Below, in pieces: positions 34,194 to 42,852 of a stretch of 64,000 nucleotides of DNA (positions within the stretch are counted from its first letter, which is position 1; each line of letters starts with the position of its first letter). Source of the stretch: W1P20-047 sp045118335 (GTDB lineage Bacteria; Actinomycetota; Coriobacteriia; Coriobacteriales; Eggerthellaceae). The position numbers were made by a program, and so were the translations under genes. The notes beneath the pieces were generated by a model. That model was not told the DNA's origin. It searched no databases and worked only from the letters and a program-made list of their open reading frames with translations. Location: positions 1-64,000 of the forward strand of contig JBGUXY010000027.1 in NCBI GenBank assembly GCA_045118335.1, written 5' to 3'.

Positions 34194-34841
34194 CTAGCTT
34201 TCAAGAATCAGGTCATGCAATGCCTGCATTGAAAGGTCGGTGGACGCCAGTTCGTCGGCGCATCGCTTCAGCTCGGCTGCAATCAGGCGTTCGTTGGCGG
34301 GGATTTCCTTTTTGTACTTCAGGTGATGGTCCAAAGCTGCCCACGTGTCCATCGAAATGGTACGCAGCTGCACTTCGACGTAGAAGCCCTGCGGCATACG
34401 TCCGTCGGCCTCGGACGGCTCGCAACCCTTAGGCACGCGTCCGTCGATGGTGCGCAGAATCATGTGATAGCTACGGTATCCGTTGGGCTTCGACTCGTGG
34501 ATGTAGTCCTTTTCCTCCACGACCTCAAAGCCGTCGAGGCCGGCCAGGTAGTCGCGCACCAGGAACACGTCGCTGATAAACGAGCACACCACGCGAAACC
34601 CTATGGAATCGTTGATGTCGACCAACGCCGAACGGGTGCTTTCGGGAAGGTTCTTGCGACGGCACTTCTCGCGCATCGACTCCTCCGACTTGATACGCGA
34701 AAGGCAATGCTCCACCGGGTCGAGCCCCACTTCTGCTACGATCTTCGCACGCAACTCTTCAAGCGAGGCCGCTATCTCGCAGCGCAGCGCTTCCATCTGT
34801 GCAAGGTTATCACCGTATATCGTCTCCACGCCATCTGCCAT
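34194..34841 (-). CDS. Small alarmone synthetase (RelA/SpoT domain)
   Basis: 215 aa with only a synthetase domain, as in RelQ/RelP-type small alarmone synthetases. Motifs are RIKSEESMREKCRRK, DINDSIGFRVVCSF, DYIHESKPNGYRSYHMIL and YVEVQLRTISMDTWAALDHHLKYK. It makes (p)ppGpp from GTP or GDP and ATP under stress. No hydrolase, TGS or ACT domains are present. It lies 38 bases upstream of the response regulator on the same strand and may be read through into it. Confidence 0.9.
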   Translation of the reverse strand: MADGVETIYGDNLAQMEALRCEIAASLEELRAKIVAEVGLDPVEHCLSRIKSEESMREKCRRKNLPESTRSALVDINDSIGFRVVCSFISDVFLVRDYLAGLDGFEVVEEKDYIHESKPNGYRSYHMILRTIDGRVPKGCEPSEADGRMPQGFYVEVQLRTISMDTWAALDHHLKYKKEIPANERLIAAELKRCADELASTDLSMQALHDLILES

Positions 34842-34940
34842 GATCTACCTCGTTCCTTCCGCATTTCGCAGGTCGTATCGTATCACAGCCATGCAGGCGT
34901 CACCCATCTGCCTAACTGCAAGCCCGGTTTCCTTGCGATA

Positions 34941-35150
34941 TCAGGCTCCACCTCGCAAATCCCCTATAGACGAAAACCGCGGGGCTAAGACCATGGGCAC
35001 AGCGGCAAACGCCAGGACGCAGCCAAAGAACTCCACTGCAGAAAGGCTTGCCGAGGCGATGAGCCAGCCTTCAAGCACGGCAAACAACGCTTCTGTGCTC
35101 ATAACGCAAAGCGCCACGGTAGAGTCGGTGCTCTGCCGACCGATGATCAA
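34941..35150 (-). pseudogene. C-terminal remnant of an EamA-type permease
   Basis: A 69-codon frame reads like the last two helices of a DMT/EamA carrier: MSTEALFAVLEGWLIASASLSAVEFFGCVLAFAAV. There is no upstream part of such a gene; the frame begins at the end of the next gene. I take it for a decayed 5'-truncated permease. It fills most of an otherwise gene-free 300-base gap. Confidence 0.5.
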
Positions 35151-35623
35151 TTCTCAACATCTAAGTTGGTCAGGCCCTTTTCGCGGATGATGATCTCGGC
35201 CACCTTCCCCGCGCAGATGCCCGTGAAGTAGATGCACTGGGGGAAATGCTCTTGCTTCGACTTGTCGAACCCGCGCGTGAGCACGCGACAGCACGTAGAG
35301 TTCTTTCCATTTGCTTCCTTGAACCAATCGTGAAGCTCGCGTGAGAGCATCGAAGACTGCTGGGAGCGCGGGTCGTCGTGAGGGCTTAAGTCGCTGCGGC
35401 CAAACACCATCCCCAGCGCCATCACGCCGCCGTTCACGGCACCGCACAAACAACCTGCCCGCAAACCGCCGCGCATGCCCGACGAAAGCTTCACCACGCT
35501 CGTGTCGTAACCGAAGTTGCGGCAGATTGAATCAAGGACTGCTTCGCTGCAGAAGAAGCCCTGCCGGAAGTTCTCTTCAGCGTCTTCTATGACTTTCTTC
35601 ACGCTAACCTGGTCGTTCACCAT
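35147..35623 (-). CDS. C-GCAxxG-C-C family protein, second copy
   Basis: 158 aa. Key segments are FRQGFFCSEAVLDSICRNFG, GGLRAGCLCGAVNGGVMALG, then TCCRVLTRGF and CIYFTGICAGKVAEII. It is the longer, more typical version of the family also seen at 25059-25493. It is cytosolic, with a probable redox or metal function. AAAGGACC precedes the ATG at 35623. Confidence 0.87.
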   Translation of the reverse strand: MVNDQVSVKKVIEDAEENFRQGFFCSEAVLDSICRNFGYDTSVVKLSSGMRGGLRAGCLCGAVNGGVMALGMVFGRSDLSPHDDPRSQQSSMLSRELHDWFKEANGKNSTCCRVLTRGFDKSKQEHFPQCIYFTGICAGKVAEIIIREKGLTNLDVEN

Positions 35624-35711
35624 TTGGTCCTTTCCATTTGATAGCAACAATCTAGCTCTAACCATCCCGCACTTAGAAACAATTGCCCCATAATCTCTTC
35701 CGAAGACGAAC

Positions 35712-35742
35712 AAGCCCCCTGCGAGACAATCACAGGGGGCTT
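35712..35742. terminator. Hairpin terminator downstream of the acidic lipoprotein pair
   Basis: AAGCCCCCTG (35712-35721) pairs perfectly with CAGGGGGCTT (35733-35742) with an 11-nt loop, 19 bases after the lipoprotein stop on the minus strand. Confidence 0.75.
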
Positions 35743-35761
35743 ATGCATGTAAACGAGACTG

Positions 35762-36364
35762 CTATGCAAGGGCCATGGAATCTATGATCGATTGATACTC
35801 GGCGTCGTATTCGCCTTCGGACGAAGCCATGATCAAATTCGTGATGTTGCCATCCACGGCTACCGCCACAACGTATACCTCCACGGTCATGTCGTTTGCA
35901 GAAAGCGAGCACTTCACGGTTTTGGAGGGAACGCCCTCGATCGAAGCGGAATAATCGGCCTCTTCGAACCCTTCCTGCTGGGAAAGCGTCTCCAAAATGC
36001 TGTCGATGTAGGTATCAACCGATGCTTGTTCGTCACCCTCGGTTGCCGCACCGCGGGTCACCGTACCCTGCACGCTCGCATCGGAAGCTCCCCCATCGGG
36101 AATTTCCATGGTCAGCGCTGAATTGGTGACGATAGCCGTCCAGCCTTCTGGCACGTCGAACTTGATGCCACCGTATTCCACCTGGCCGGTGTAGGTTTCT
36201 GCCGCAGGAGCTTCTGGCTCTGCCTGGCTGGTGTCAGCAGCCGCATCTTCGGCGTCTTCGGATCCCGTGCTGCCACAGCCAGCCAGAAGCGCGCCGCACA
36301 GGGCAAACGCTGCAGCGATGGACAAGGCGGCCATCTTCGGAAGGATGCGTGCGTTTTTGTTCAT
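35762..36364 (-). CDS. Acidic lipoprotein, paralogue A
   Basis: 200 aa with a lipoprotein signal and lipobox LAGC at Cys30. An Asp/Glu/Ala-rich linker (about 35-60) follows, then a domain starting GQVEYGGIKFDVPEGW and ending with EYQSIIDSMALA. This is related along its length to the next gene upstream (VMFGGVKFVIPDGW ... QSIIDSVHVE). The domain resembles small PsbP/DUF-type beta domains, but I cannot assign it. It is extracellular and membrane-anchored. AAAGGACG lies before the ATG at 36364. Confidence 0.78.
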   Translation of the reverse strand: MNKNARILPKMAALSIAAAFALCGALLAGCGSTGSEDAEDAAADTSQAEPEAPAAETYTGQVEYGGIKFDVPEGWTAIVTNSALTMEIPDGGASDASVQGTVTRGAATEGDEQASVDTYIDSILETLSQQEGFEEADYSASIEGVPSKTVKCSLSANDMTVEVYVVAVAVDGNITNLIMASSEGEYDAEYQSIIDSMALA

Positions 36365-36481
36365 GGTTCGTTCGTCCTTTCGTGAATCAGGATGCCCCGG
36401 ATGAGCCCGCTCGAAACGTTCGACCACATCGATTGCTTCAACAGTCCCAGATAACCTGGATTGAAACGATAAGCTCCCCTG

Positions 36482-37210
36482 CTAGTCTTCGACGTGCACC
36501 GAATCGATTATCGACTGGAACTGCTCGTTGTAAGACCCATTGGTAGATGCCATCATCATGGAAACGATGCCATCGTCGGTGGCAACAGTGAGCACGTAGG
36601 AATCCAAAGGCTCGCCATCTAGAACAAACGAGCAATCGAGCAGCTCGGCATAGTGGCCGTCAATCTTACGATCCTTCGTCGTGCCTTCGTAGCTTTCCTG
36701 GCCCTCGAACGAAGCCACAACACCGGACATGAAGGCTTCTACAGAATCCTTTTCGATGTCTTCGGTCATGTCGTAGGGGAATTGCGTGATCACGATCTTA
36801 GCAACGTTGGTGCCATCGTCGGGAATCACGACTTCCATGTCGTCACCGTCGATGGTGGTGGACCATCCATCGGGGATAACGAACTTGACGCCGCCGAACA
36901 TCACGGTGTCGCCAGATGCGGAATCGTCGCTGTCGCCGGTCGCAGAATCGTCGCCGTCTTCGGCATCCGCGTCGTTATCATCGGAAGCGAATTCGAAAAT
37001 CGCGTCGGCGCTCGAATCGATTCCCACCTCATCGGGGGATTCTTCGGCGCTCGCATCGTTTTCAACCGCTTCTGTGGCCGAATCGGCGGCTGCATCTGCC
37101 GTTTCGTCATCGGCAGAGGGGCTGCAGCCTGCCAAGGCAGCCACCACCAACGCGCTTGCCAGCGCACAGACAATCAGTTTCCAATACGAGCCTAACGAGG
37201 TCTTCTTCAT
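36482..37210 (-). CDS. Acidic lipoprotein, paralogue B
   Basis: 242 aa, lipobox LAGC at Cys29. It has a very acidic low-complexity linker of about 70 residues (Asp, Glu, Ser, Ala), longer than in paralogue A, then a domain with FGGVKFVIPDGWSTTIDGDDMEVVIPDDG and a C-terminal QFQSIIDSVHVED. The tandem arrangement on one strand, 117 bases apart, indicates duplication. The function is unknown; the acidic linker could bind cations or act as a spacer through the cell wall. Confidence 0.78.
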   Translation of the reverse strand: MKKTSLGSYWKLIVCALASALVVAALAGCSPSADDETADAAADSATEAVENDASAEESPDEVGIDSSADAIFEFASDDNDADAEDGDDSATGDSDDSASGDTVMFGGVKFVIPDGWSTTIDGDDMEVVIPDDGTNVAKIVITQFPYDMTEDIEKDSVEAFMSGVVASFEGQESYEGTTKDRKIDGHYAELLDCSFVLDGEPLDSYVLTVATDDGIVSMMMASTNGSYNEQFQSIIDSVHVED

Positions 37211-37291
37211 GTCATCGCCTCCTTAATAACGGTTTGCACGTCATGGGCAGATTATACCCCAGGTCATGGTTCGAGCGGGAAAGGAAGAGGG

Positions 37292-38179
37292 CTAATCTGG
37301 CGATGACGCCGTGATAACGGCTTGAACCAGCTCGTCGGCTCGCAAGTCCGAAAGCTGGCGGTACTGCGCATGCAGCTGGTGGGCTAGCCGCATCGCCCGC
37401 GTGCGCGCAGTTTTGTTGCCGTGCCCCGCGTCCACGAGCAACACCTTGGCCCCGCGCTTGGCGCAGTATTCGCCGAATTCGCGCAGAAGACGCTCGGACG
37501 GCACGCCTGACCTGCGATTGTAACGCCCATCGGAAAGCAATATCACGCTCACGGGCTCGCCCTCGACGCCCTCCATCAGGGCAGATGCGATGCTTAAGGC
37601 CTCGATCAGCGGCGTCGGGCCGCCGCCGCGCATCTCTTCAACGCGTTTGGCGGCCATTTCCACCGACGACGTGAAAGGCAATATCAGGCGGGCGTTCGTC
37701 CCGCCGTAGCTCACAAGGGCCACGCGCGTTCGCTTCTGGTATGCGTCCTGCAACAGCGAGGTGATGCAACCCTTCACCATGGCCAGCCGCTGCGCCGAAA
37801 GCATCGAGCCGCTCGTATCGACGACGAACAGCAGGTTGCGCCTGCCGCGCCCGGCGATTTTTCGGTACCGCACGTTTTCGCAGGCCACTCCCCCATCCAG
37901 CGTTCCCGCCTGGGTGAGCTGAGAAACCACGCTGGCAAGCACGTGGACTTCGCCCGATGCGCTATCTTGCGTGCTGCCTATGCAGCGCCCTCGGCTCACC
38001 TTCTTGCTCCTCATGCCCCGTCGAGCCTGCATGGCCCGCTCGACCCGATCCTGAGACGTTTCGTTTTCAAGCGAGCGCACCTTAAATGGGGCGACGGGGA
38101 CGTCGACTTGTGGCCGCGCCTTGGCCCGCGCAGCCTCTACGCTTTTGGGTCGGCGCTCGTCTCGGATGCAGTTTCGCAA
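37292..38179 (-). CDS. ChlD/BchD-type VWA protein of a metal chelatase
   Basis: 295 aa. A basic N-terminal part (about 1-60) is followed by a von Willebrand A domain with the metal-site motif LLFVVDTSGSM and the later SYGGTNARLILP and VSVILLSDGRYN. It is the subunit D partner of the ChlI-type ATPase whose gene it overlaps by 43 bases. It lacks the ATPase-like N-terminal half of full-length ChlD. The start at 38179 is not certain. Confidence 0.85.
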   Translation of the reverse strand: MRNCIRDERRPKSVEAARAKARPQVDVPVAPFKVRSLENETSQDRVERAMQARRGMRSKKVSRGRCIGSTQDSASGEVHVLASVVSQLTQAGTLDGGVACENVRYRKIAGRGRRNLLFVVDTSGSMLSAQRLAMVKGCITSLLQDAYQKRTRVALVSYGGTNARLILPFTSSVEMAAKRVEEMRGGGPTPLIEALSIASALMEGVEGEPVSVILLSDGRYNRRSGVPSERLLREFGEYCAKRGAKVLLVDAGHGNKTARTRAMRLAHQLHAQYRQLSDLRADELVQAVITASSPD

Positions 38180-39144
38180 GCGTCATCGGAAGGCGTCAAC
38201 GCCGCCAATATGGCTTCTTCGGGCTGGGAGTCGGCTGCCTTGCGCAGCATGTCATCGGTAAGCGACGCGTCTTCGAACGGCAGGCGCTTCACCCGGTGCG
38301 GCAAGACGAAGCGAGCGGCGATGAGCACGTCGTCCCTGATCGCGCATGTGCGGCCATCGAGCGCCGCCAGTGCGCGGGCGGCTCGCATCATCGTGATGTC
38401 GGCCCGGTACCCATCCACACCGATTTCGCTGCAGAGTCCTGCGGAAAACGCCGCCACACGCTCGGGGTATTCGACATGGGGGTAGAGCTCTACCGCCGTT
38501 GCAATGCGCTTTGCGTATGCGGCCTCGGCTTCGGCAAAGCGGGCTCGAAACGCCTCGGAATCCCCCTCGAAATCGATCTGGCGCTTAACGAGCTCCAACC
38601 GCTCGTGGGCGAGCAAGCTGCCCGATACGTTCACCGACAACCCGAAACGGTCCAGCAACTGGGGACGCAGCGTGCCCTCTTCGGGGTTCATGGTTCCCAC
38701 GAGCACGAAGCGGGCGGGGTATGTCGTCGATATGCCCTCGCGCTCCACGCGGCATACACCCGTGGCAGCAGCATCCAGCAACAGGTCGACGATGTGGTCT
38801 TCCAGAAGGTTGATCTCGTCCACGTAGAGGATGTTGCCGTCCGCCTCGGCGAGTACGCCGGGCATGAACTCGCGCTCGCCGCTCTTCATGAGCGCTCCCA
38901 CGTGCAGCGCACCTACAACGCGGTCTTCGGTAGCGTTCAGCGGAAGCTCGATCACGCGCGATGGGCCATCGAGCACGCCTGGGAGCGCTCGCACCATCGT
39001 GGTCTTCGCCGTGCCCCGCTCGCCCGAGATGAGCACGCCGCCGATGCGCGGCTGCACAGCATTAAGCGTCAGGGCCAGCTTCATGTCTTCCTGGCCGACG
39101 ATGGCGGTAAACGGATACGTTGCGGTATTCATCTGATCGCTCAT
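38137..39144 (-). CDS. ChlI/BchI-type AAA+ ATPase of a metal chelatase
   Basis: 335 aa AAA+ protein. Motifs are TAIVGQEDMKLAL, Walker A SGERGTAKTT, the magnesium-chelatase insert ELPLNATEDRVVG, Walker B LYVDEINLL and sensor LVGTMNPEEG. With the overlapping VWA protein it makes the ATP-driven half of a magnesium or cobalt chelatase. In an organism without chlorophyll this usually serves cobalt insertion for cobalamin; the large catalytic CobN-like subunit is not in this window. Confidence 0.9.
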   Translation of the reverse strand: MSDQMNTATYPFTAIVGQEDMKLALTLNAVQPRIGGVLISGERGTAKTTMVRALPGVLDGPSRVIELPLNATEDRVVGALHVGALMKSGEREFMPGVLAEADGNILYVDEINLLEDHIVDLLLDAAATGVCRVEREGISTTYPARFVLVGTMNPEEGTLRPQLLDRFGLSVNVSGSLLAHERLELVKRQIDFEGDSEAFRARFAEAEAAYAKRIATAVELYPHVEYPERVAAFSAGLCSEIGVDGYRADITMMRAARALAALDGRTCAIRDDVLIAARFVLPHRVKRLPFEDASLTDDMLRKAADSQPEEAILAALTPSDDACETASETSADPKA

Positions 39145-39164
39145 GAGGACCTTTCGCTTGCGCC

Positions 39165-39875
39165 TTAACCCAAAGCCAGATGGAAGCCAGCCGCCAGCAG
39201 CGCCAGCAGCGCCAACGCGAAGACCAGCATGATCACCACCAGGACGGCTTTCTTCCCGCGGGGCTTGCGAGAGGCATCAAGCGGGTCGCCGCCCTGTGCG
39301 CGGACGATATCGCGGCATTCACCGACGAAGCCCCGGAAAGTCCACGCTGCAGCCCGGGCATCTTCGGCGGCGTCGTGAACATCGTCTGCGGCATAGCCAT
39401 ATCGGTCGGCTAGCTCGTAGAGCGGGGCGAACGAATAGTCTTTGTTCCACTCGCTCCAACGCCCATGGGCGGCAGCGTATTCATGCTTCAGATCGAACGT
39501 CTCGCACGATGGAAGCGTGACCCCGTCTGCCTGCAGCATCTGCAAGACGAGGTCGAGGTCATAACCCACCAAGATGGTTGCGTGGTTGAGGATTTTGCGC
39601 AATGCAGGTTCGTGCCCCTTCGCGTTGTTGGCGCACTTGGCCTCGTCCATGTGCACGCCCCTAACGATCTTCGCGCCTTGCCACTGCTGCGGGTCGCGTG
39701 GGCACACCAGCTCGTCGAAGAGAACTTCTCCTTCGGCATTAGCCAAAGCAAGGCCTACTATCGCGTCATTATCGGGGTCGTTGCCCGTGGTCACGGCTCC
39801 GAGTGCCACGAAGCCATCGATGTCCCTGCTCGCAATGCGCATCAGGTCTACGTCGCTCAAGTTTCCCCTGCCCAT
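39165..39875 (-). CDS. Membrane-anchored exonuclease-fold protein with lost catalytic residues
   Basis: 236 aa. The fold of a DnaQ-type 3'-5' exonuclease is recognisable from its order, including the HDAAEDARAAAW ExoIII box. The ExoI motif, normally DxET, reads ALGAVTTG, so the Asp and Glu are gone, and ExoII (normally HNxxFD) reads GYDLDLV. One hydrophobic helix (about 212-234) follows at the C-terminus. It is therefore probably an inactive, membrane-bound nucleic-acid or nucleotide binder. AGGAGG precedes the ATG at 39875. It sits 20 bases upstream of the chlI-like gene, on the same strand. Confidence 0.7.
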   Translation of the reverse strand: MGRGNLSDVDLMRIASRDIDGFVALGAVTTGNDPDNDAIVGLALANAEGEVLFDELVCPRDPQQWQGAKIVRGVHMDEAKCANNAKGHEPALRKILNHATILVGYDLDLVLQMLQADGVTLPSCETFDLKHEYAAAHGRWSEWNKDYSFAPLYELADRYGYAADDVHDAAEDARAAAWTFRGFVGECRDIVRAQGGDPLDASRKPRGKKAVLVVIMLVFALALLALLAAGFHLALG

Positions 39876-40110
39876 CGATGCACCTCCTCTTACACTCGAC
39901 CACGAAGGTTCGTCCACCCGAATGCCCGTTGCAAACAGGTGGCAGCTCGCCCACTGGCCATATCACCGTACAGTTCAACGATAGCAGCTAAAACACAATA
40001 GGTCGACTTCAATCGGGCCTCTCCAGGCAAGAATCGCGCGACATTACGATGAAACTGCTTGCATCTGGTCGTTTCGGGCGAAAACCACCGGAAGTGGTGA
40101 CGGGGTTTCA

Positions 40111-40271
40111 AAATGTCTGGCGTTCATGACGGTTTGGCAAACGAAAACGTTCTTGGTTATCGTATTGTATTCGTTTTCGCTCATTGCGCAGACCCAATTG
40201 CAAAATGATGTCCTGCAAGCATAAATTATCGAGATTTGCTTTTGCTAAACCGTCATGAACGCCAAGAAATG
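40111..40271. mobile_element. MITE-like element with 24-bp terminal inverted repeats
   Basis: The arms 40118-40141 and 40241-40264 are inverted copies over 24 bp with one mismatch (core GGCGTTCATGACGGTTT). The 99-base interior has no domain-bearing frame. AAATG occurs on both outer sides (40111-40115 and 40267-40271), two bases from each arm, and could be a 5-bp target duplication. A non-autonomous element is the simplest reading. Confidence 0.55.
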
Positions 40272-40335
40272 ATGCAAACTTCTGCACAAGGTTACGTACA
40301 TGCGCGAAAGCGGCAATCCGCAAGGACGAAACGGC

Positions 40336-40794
40336 ATGAAGATACTCGTGAGCGCCTGTCTTCTAGGTGAAGACTGCAAATACGACGGTGGAAACAACTT
40401 CAACGAAGCGGTATTGGCCCTAACGGCGAAGCACGAACTTGTGCCCGTCTGCCCAGAGGTGCTCGGAGGGCTACCCATTCCCCGTGTCCCCTGCGAAATC
40501 GTCGGCGAATTGGTCGTATCACGCGAAGGCGAAAACGTAGACGATCAGTTCAGGCGTGGCGCACGCAAAGCTTTGGAAATCGCCCTTGAAAACGATGTCG
40601 ATCTAGCGATACTGCAGCCCCGCAGCCCCAGCTGCGGAGTGCGGCAACGATACGACGGAACGTTTTCCGGCCGCAAGATTCCTGGTTCGGGCATATTCGC
40701 GCAGCTCTTGCATGATCGGGGCATACCCGCCACCGATTTGGTGCAATCGGAGCAAGACCTTCTGCAATTCATCGAGCGTTATAAAAAGCCATAG
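40336..40794 (+). CDS. DUF523 family protein
   Basis: 152 aa, the normal family length. Signature pieces are ILVSACLLGEDCKYDGG, VPVCPEVLGGLPIPR, AILQPRSPSCGV and KIPGSGIFAQLL. The conserved Cys residues suggest Fe-S or zinc binding; a homologous domain is fused to DUF1722 in other bacteria. The function is unknown. The ATG at 40336 has AAGGAC upstream. Confidence 0.87.
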   Translation: MKILVSACLLGEDCKYDGGNNFNEAVLALTAKHELVPVCPEVLGGLPIPRVPCEIVGELVVSREGENVDDQFRRGARKALEIALENDVDLAILQPRSPSCGVRQRYDGTFSGRKIPGSGIFAQLLHDRGIPATDLVQSEQDLLQFIERYKKP

Positions 40795-40855
40795 GACTGG
40801 CCATTCTTCCACGGCTCCTGAAGAAGCCGCCAGATACCAGCCTGCTGCCGTGGCG

Positions 40856-41578
40856 TCACGTCAACGGCGGGATGTAAGTCTTGCCCGCCGGAGGCACCAC
40901 GGCATCAAGCCCGCCGAACAGGCGCGACCACATCTTGACGAAATTGCCCACCAGAAGCGCCGCGAGCACCGATCCCTCTCGCACGTCATAGAGCCCACCC
41001 ATCACCAGCAGCGACACGATGGCGGCAGAAACGATGCACGTGGTGTCGAACGCGACCTTGCAACGGTGAAACGGCACCTTCGAAACGTGCGCTATCGTGT
41101 AGACCACCGCTTCGCCAGGAAGCATGAGCACGTTGCCCTTAACCTCGATGAACACTCCCAACGCAATCACCAACATGGATACCACCAGCATCGCGAACCG
41201 GGCAACGTAGCCAGGCAGGGGAATCGGGGCGAACAGCACCATCCACGCATCAATCGCCCAAGAGAACACGAACAGCAGTGGGAGCTGCAGAAGCTGCACG
41301 GGATGAAACGCACGGCGCAACATGACTACTTCGGCCACGATGAGCGCTGCGTTGAATGCGAACGTGATGCCTCCCAACGTGAGCTGCGGGTACCCCATCA
41401 CGACGGCAATGTCGCTGAGCACTGCCGGCATGCAGGAGATGGCAGATGTGCCAGTCGCCGAAAGCTTCGAGAGCGCTATACCACATGCGATCAAGCAGAT
41501 TCCCGCCACGTTCAAAACGCAGCGCAGCACGAAATTCGCCACGTCGCCCGAAAAGAACCTGTACCACCGCTGCTGCAT
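40856..41578 (-). CDS. YczE/YitT-like integral membrane protein
   Basis: 240 aa with about five hydrophobic helices. Features such as GIALSKLSATGTSAISCMPAVLSD, GVFIEVKGNVLMLPGEAVVYTIA and FHRCKVAFDTTCIVSA match the YczE/DUF6198 group. The function of the group is unknown. AAAGGTG precedes the ATG at 41578. Upstream is a long AT-rich region with a palindrome and a terminator-like hairpin. Confidence 0.8.
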   Translation of the reverse strand: MQQRWYRFFSGDVANFVLRCVLNVAGICLIACGIALSKLSATGTSAISCMPAVLSDIAVVMGYPQLTLGGITFAFNAALIVAEVVMLRRAFHPVQLLQLPLLFVFSWAIDAWMVLFAPIPLPGYVARFAMLVVSMLVIALGVFIEVKGNVLMLPGEAVVYTIAHVSKVPFHRCKVAFDTTCIVSAAIVSLLVMGGLYDVREGSVLAALLVGNFVKMWSRLFGGLDAVVPPAGKTYIPPLT

Positions 41579-41861
41579 ACGCACCTTTGAAAAACCCAAC
41601 TTGCCAACCAAACCAACCGGTTAGCTTTTGGACCTGTGGGCTCACTATACCCCATACACGTGAACAAAACGCAACACCGATTGTCGTCAGCATCGTTCGC
41701 ATAGGTAAAGATGCATCACGAAAGCCGCCGGAAAAACAAAACCCGCGTTGTATCGAAGTAATCCTCCGTCAACCCAGATGGCTTGGTTTCCTTAGCACGC
41801 ATCAACGAAAAGCGGGCACCCTTCAAAAGACAACGGTGTGGAGAAACTGTGTGTACATTTA

Positions 41862-41873
41862 TTATCGCGATAA
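41862..41873. promoter_or_regulatory. TTATCGCGATAA palindrome
   Basis: A perfect 12-bp palindrome stands just before a -10-like TATGAT (41878-41883), in the most AT-rich part of the window. It is a candidate operator; the regulator is unknown. Confidence 0.45.
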
Positions 41874-41884
41874 CTATTATGATA

Positions 41885-41963
41885 TAGTGCCTATCAGGGC
41901 CAAACAGGTTGAGCTGAAGCGGCGGATGAACCCCGCTTTGGCTCTTCGACCCGATTTTTTTTT
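41885..41963 (+). ncRNA. Candidate small RNA or attenuator ending in a terminator
   Basis: GAGCTGAAGCGG (41911-41922) pairs with CCGCTTTGGCTC (41933-41944) over 12 bp with two G-U pairs and a 10-nt loop. A run of nine T starts at 41955. With a possible promoter (TATGAT at 41878) just upstream, a short transcript of about 75 nt would be made. No frame inside it has a ribosome site. The 679-base gap around it holds no gene. Confidence 0.3.
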
Positions 41964-42257
41964 GCCTTTTTCCCTTGCTTGAGTACATAGGCACCATAGC
42001 TACCGGGCTCTTTTCGATCCATCTCGATCATTAAAAGATATACAGTACGCAGCCCTTGCAAAAGCTTCAGGACAGGTTGAGCGCACCTCGTTTTTCCTTC
42101 ATGTCGTTGCAGGACAAAGCCTGCGTTAGGGCCCGACGATGACCGGAAGTGGCAACCGTTTTGTCCCCTTGATAAGAACTCTATGGGAACGACCTGGTAG
42201 AATTGGCCGCGACCACGATTTCGCATGAGATCGAATCTGCGATGAAAGGGGTACATC

Positions 42258-42713
42258 ATGTTGGAAGTTGGAACGAAGGCACCCGATTTCACGCTGCCCG
42301 ACCAGGATGGGCAGATGCGGTCGCTTTCCGACTACCTTGGGCAGAAGGTGGTCCTGTACTTCTACTCTCGTGACATGACCGCCGGATGCACGAAACAAGC
42401 CTGCGCGTTCGCCGAGCTGTACCCGCAATTCGAAGAAAACGACGCCGTGGTCGTCGGAATCAGCAAGGACACGGTGGCATCTCACAAGAAGTTCAAGGAC
42501 AAATACGGCCTGCCGTTCACCCTGCTTTCCGACGTGGACAAGGTCGCCATCCAAGCCTATGACGTATGGAAGGAAAAGAAGCGCTCGGGCAAGGTTTCCA
42601 TGGGCGTGGTGCGCACCACGTACCTCGTCGACGAAGACGGCAACATCGCCCGCGCCTTCGGCAACGTGAAAGCCGCCGACAACCCAGCGCAAATGCTCGC
42701 GGCGCTGGCATGA
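42258..42713 (+). CDS. bcp: Thioredoxin-dependent thiol peroxidase (Bcp/PrxQ)
   Basis: 151 aa peroxiredoxin that reduces hydrogen and organic peroxides with thioredoxin. It begins APDFTLPDQDG; the peroxidatic Cys44 and resolving Cys49 are in MTAGCTKQAC, five residues apart as in the PrxQ group. GVVRTTYLVDEDGNIARAF follows. A GAAAGGGG ribosome site lies before the ATG. It is followed by yaaA on the same strand, also an oxidative-stress gene. Confidence 0.93.
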   Translation: MLEVGTKAPDFTLPDQDGQMRSLSDYLGQKVVLYFYSRDMTAGCTKQACAFAELYPQFEENDAVVVGISKDTVASHKKFKDKYGLPFTLLSDVDKVAIQAYDVWKEKKRSGKVSMGVVRTTYLVDEDGNIARAFGNVKAADNPAQMLAALA

Positions 42714-42746
42714 TCAGGTGAAAGAAGATTGTTCACCTGCTAGCTG

Positions 42747-42784
42747 GCCATAGGCGGAAAACTGCGTCCTTTTCCACCTATGGC
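42747..42784. repeat. Hairpin between bcp and yaaA
   Basis: GCCATAGG-C-GGAAAA (42747-42761) pairs with TTTTCC-A-CCTATGGC (42770-42784): 8 bp, one mismatch, 6 bp, around an 8-nt loop. No T-run follows, so it may be an intercistronic processing or attenuating structure rather than a full terminator. Confidence 0.55.
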
Positions 42785-42852
42785 AACCTTCGCACCCTCC
42801 ACCCATCCCATTCCCCGTCATCTTTTTCCGCCGTCTTTGGAGGTGTTTCGCT

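Noticed and set aside
40108..40323. A 71-codon frame across the MITE-like element
   Set aside because: It spans a terminal repeat, has no ribosome site and resembles nothing. The repeat structure explains the region better.
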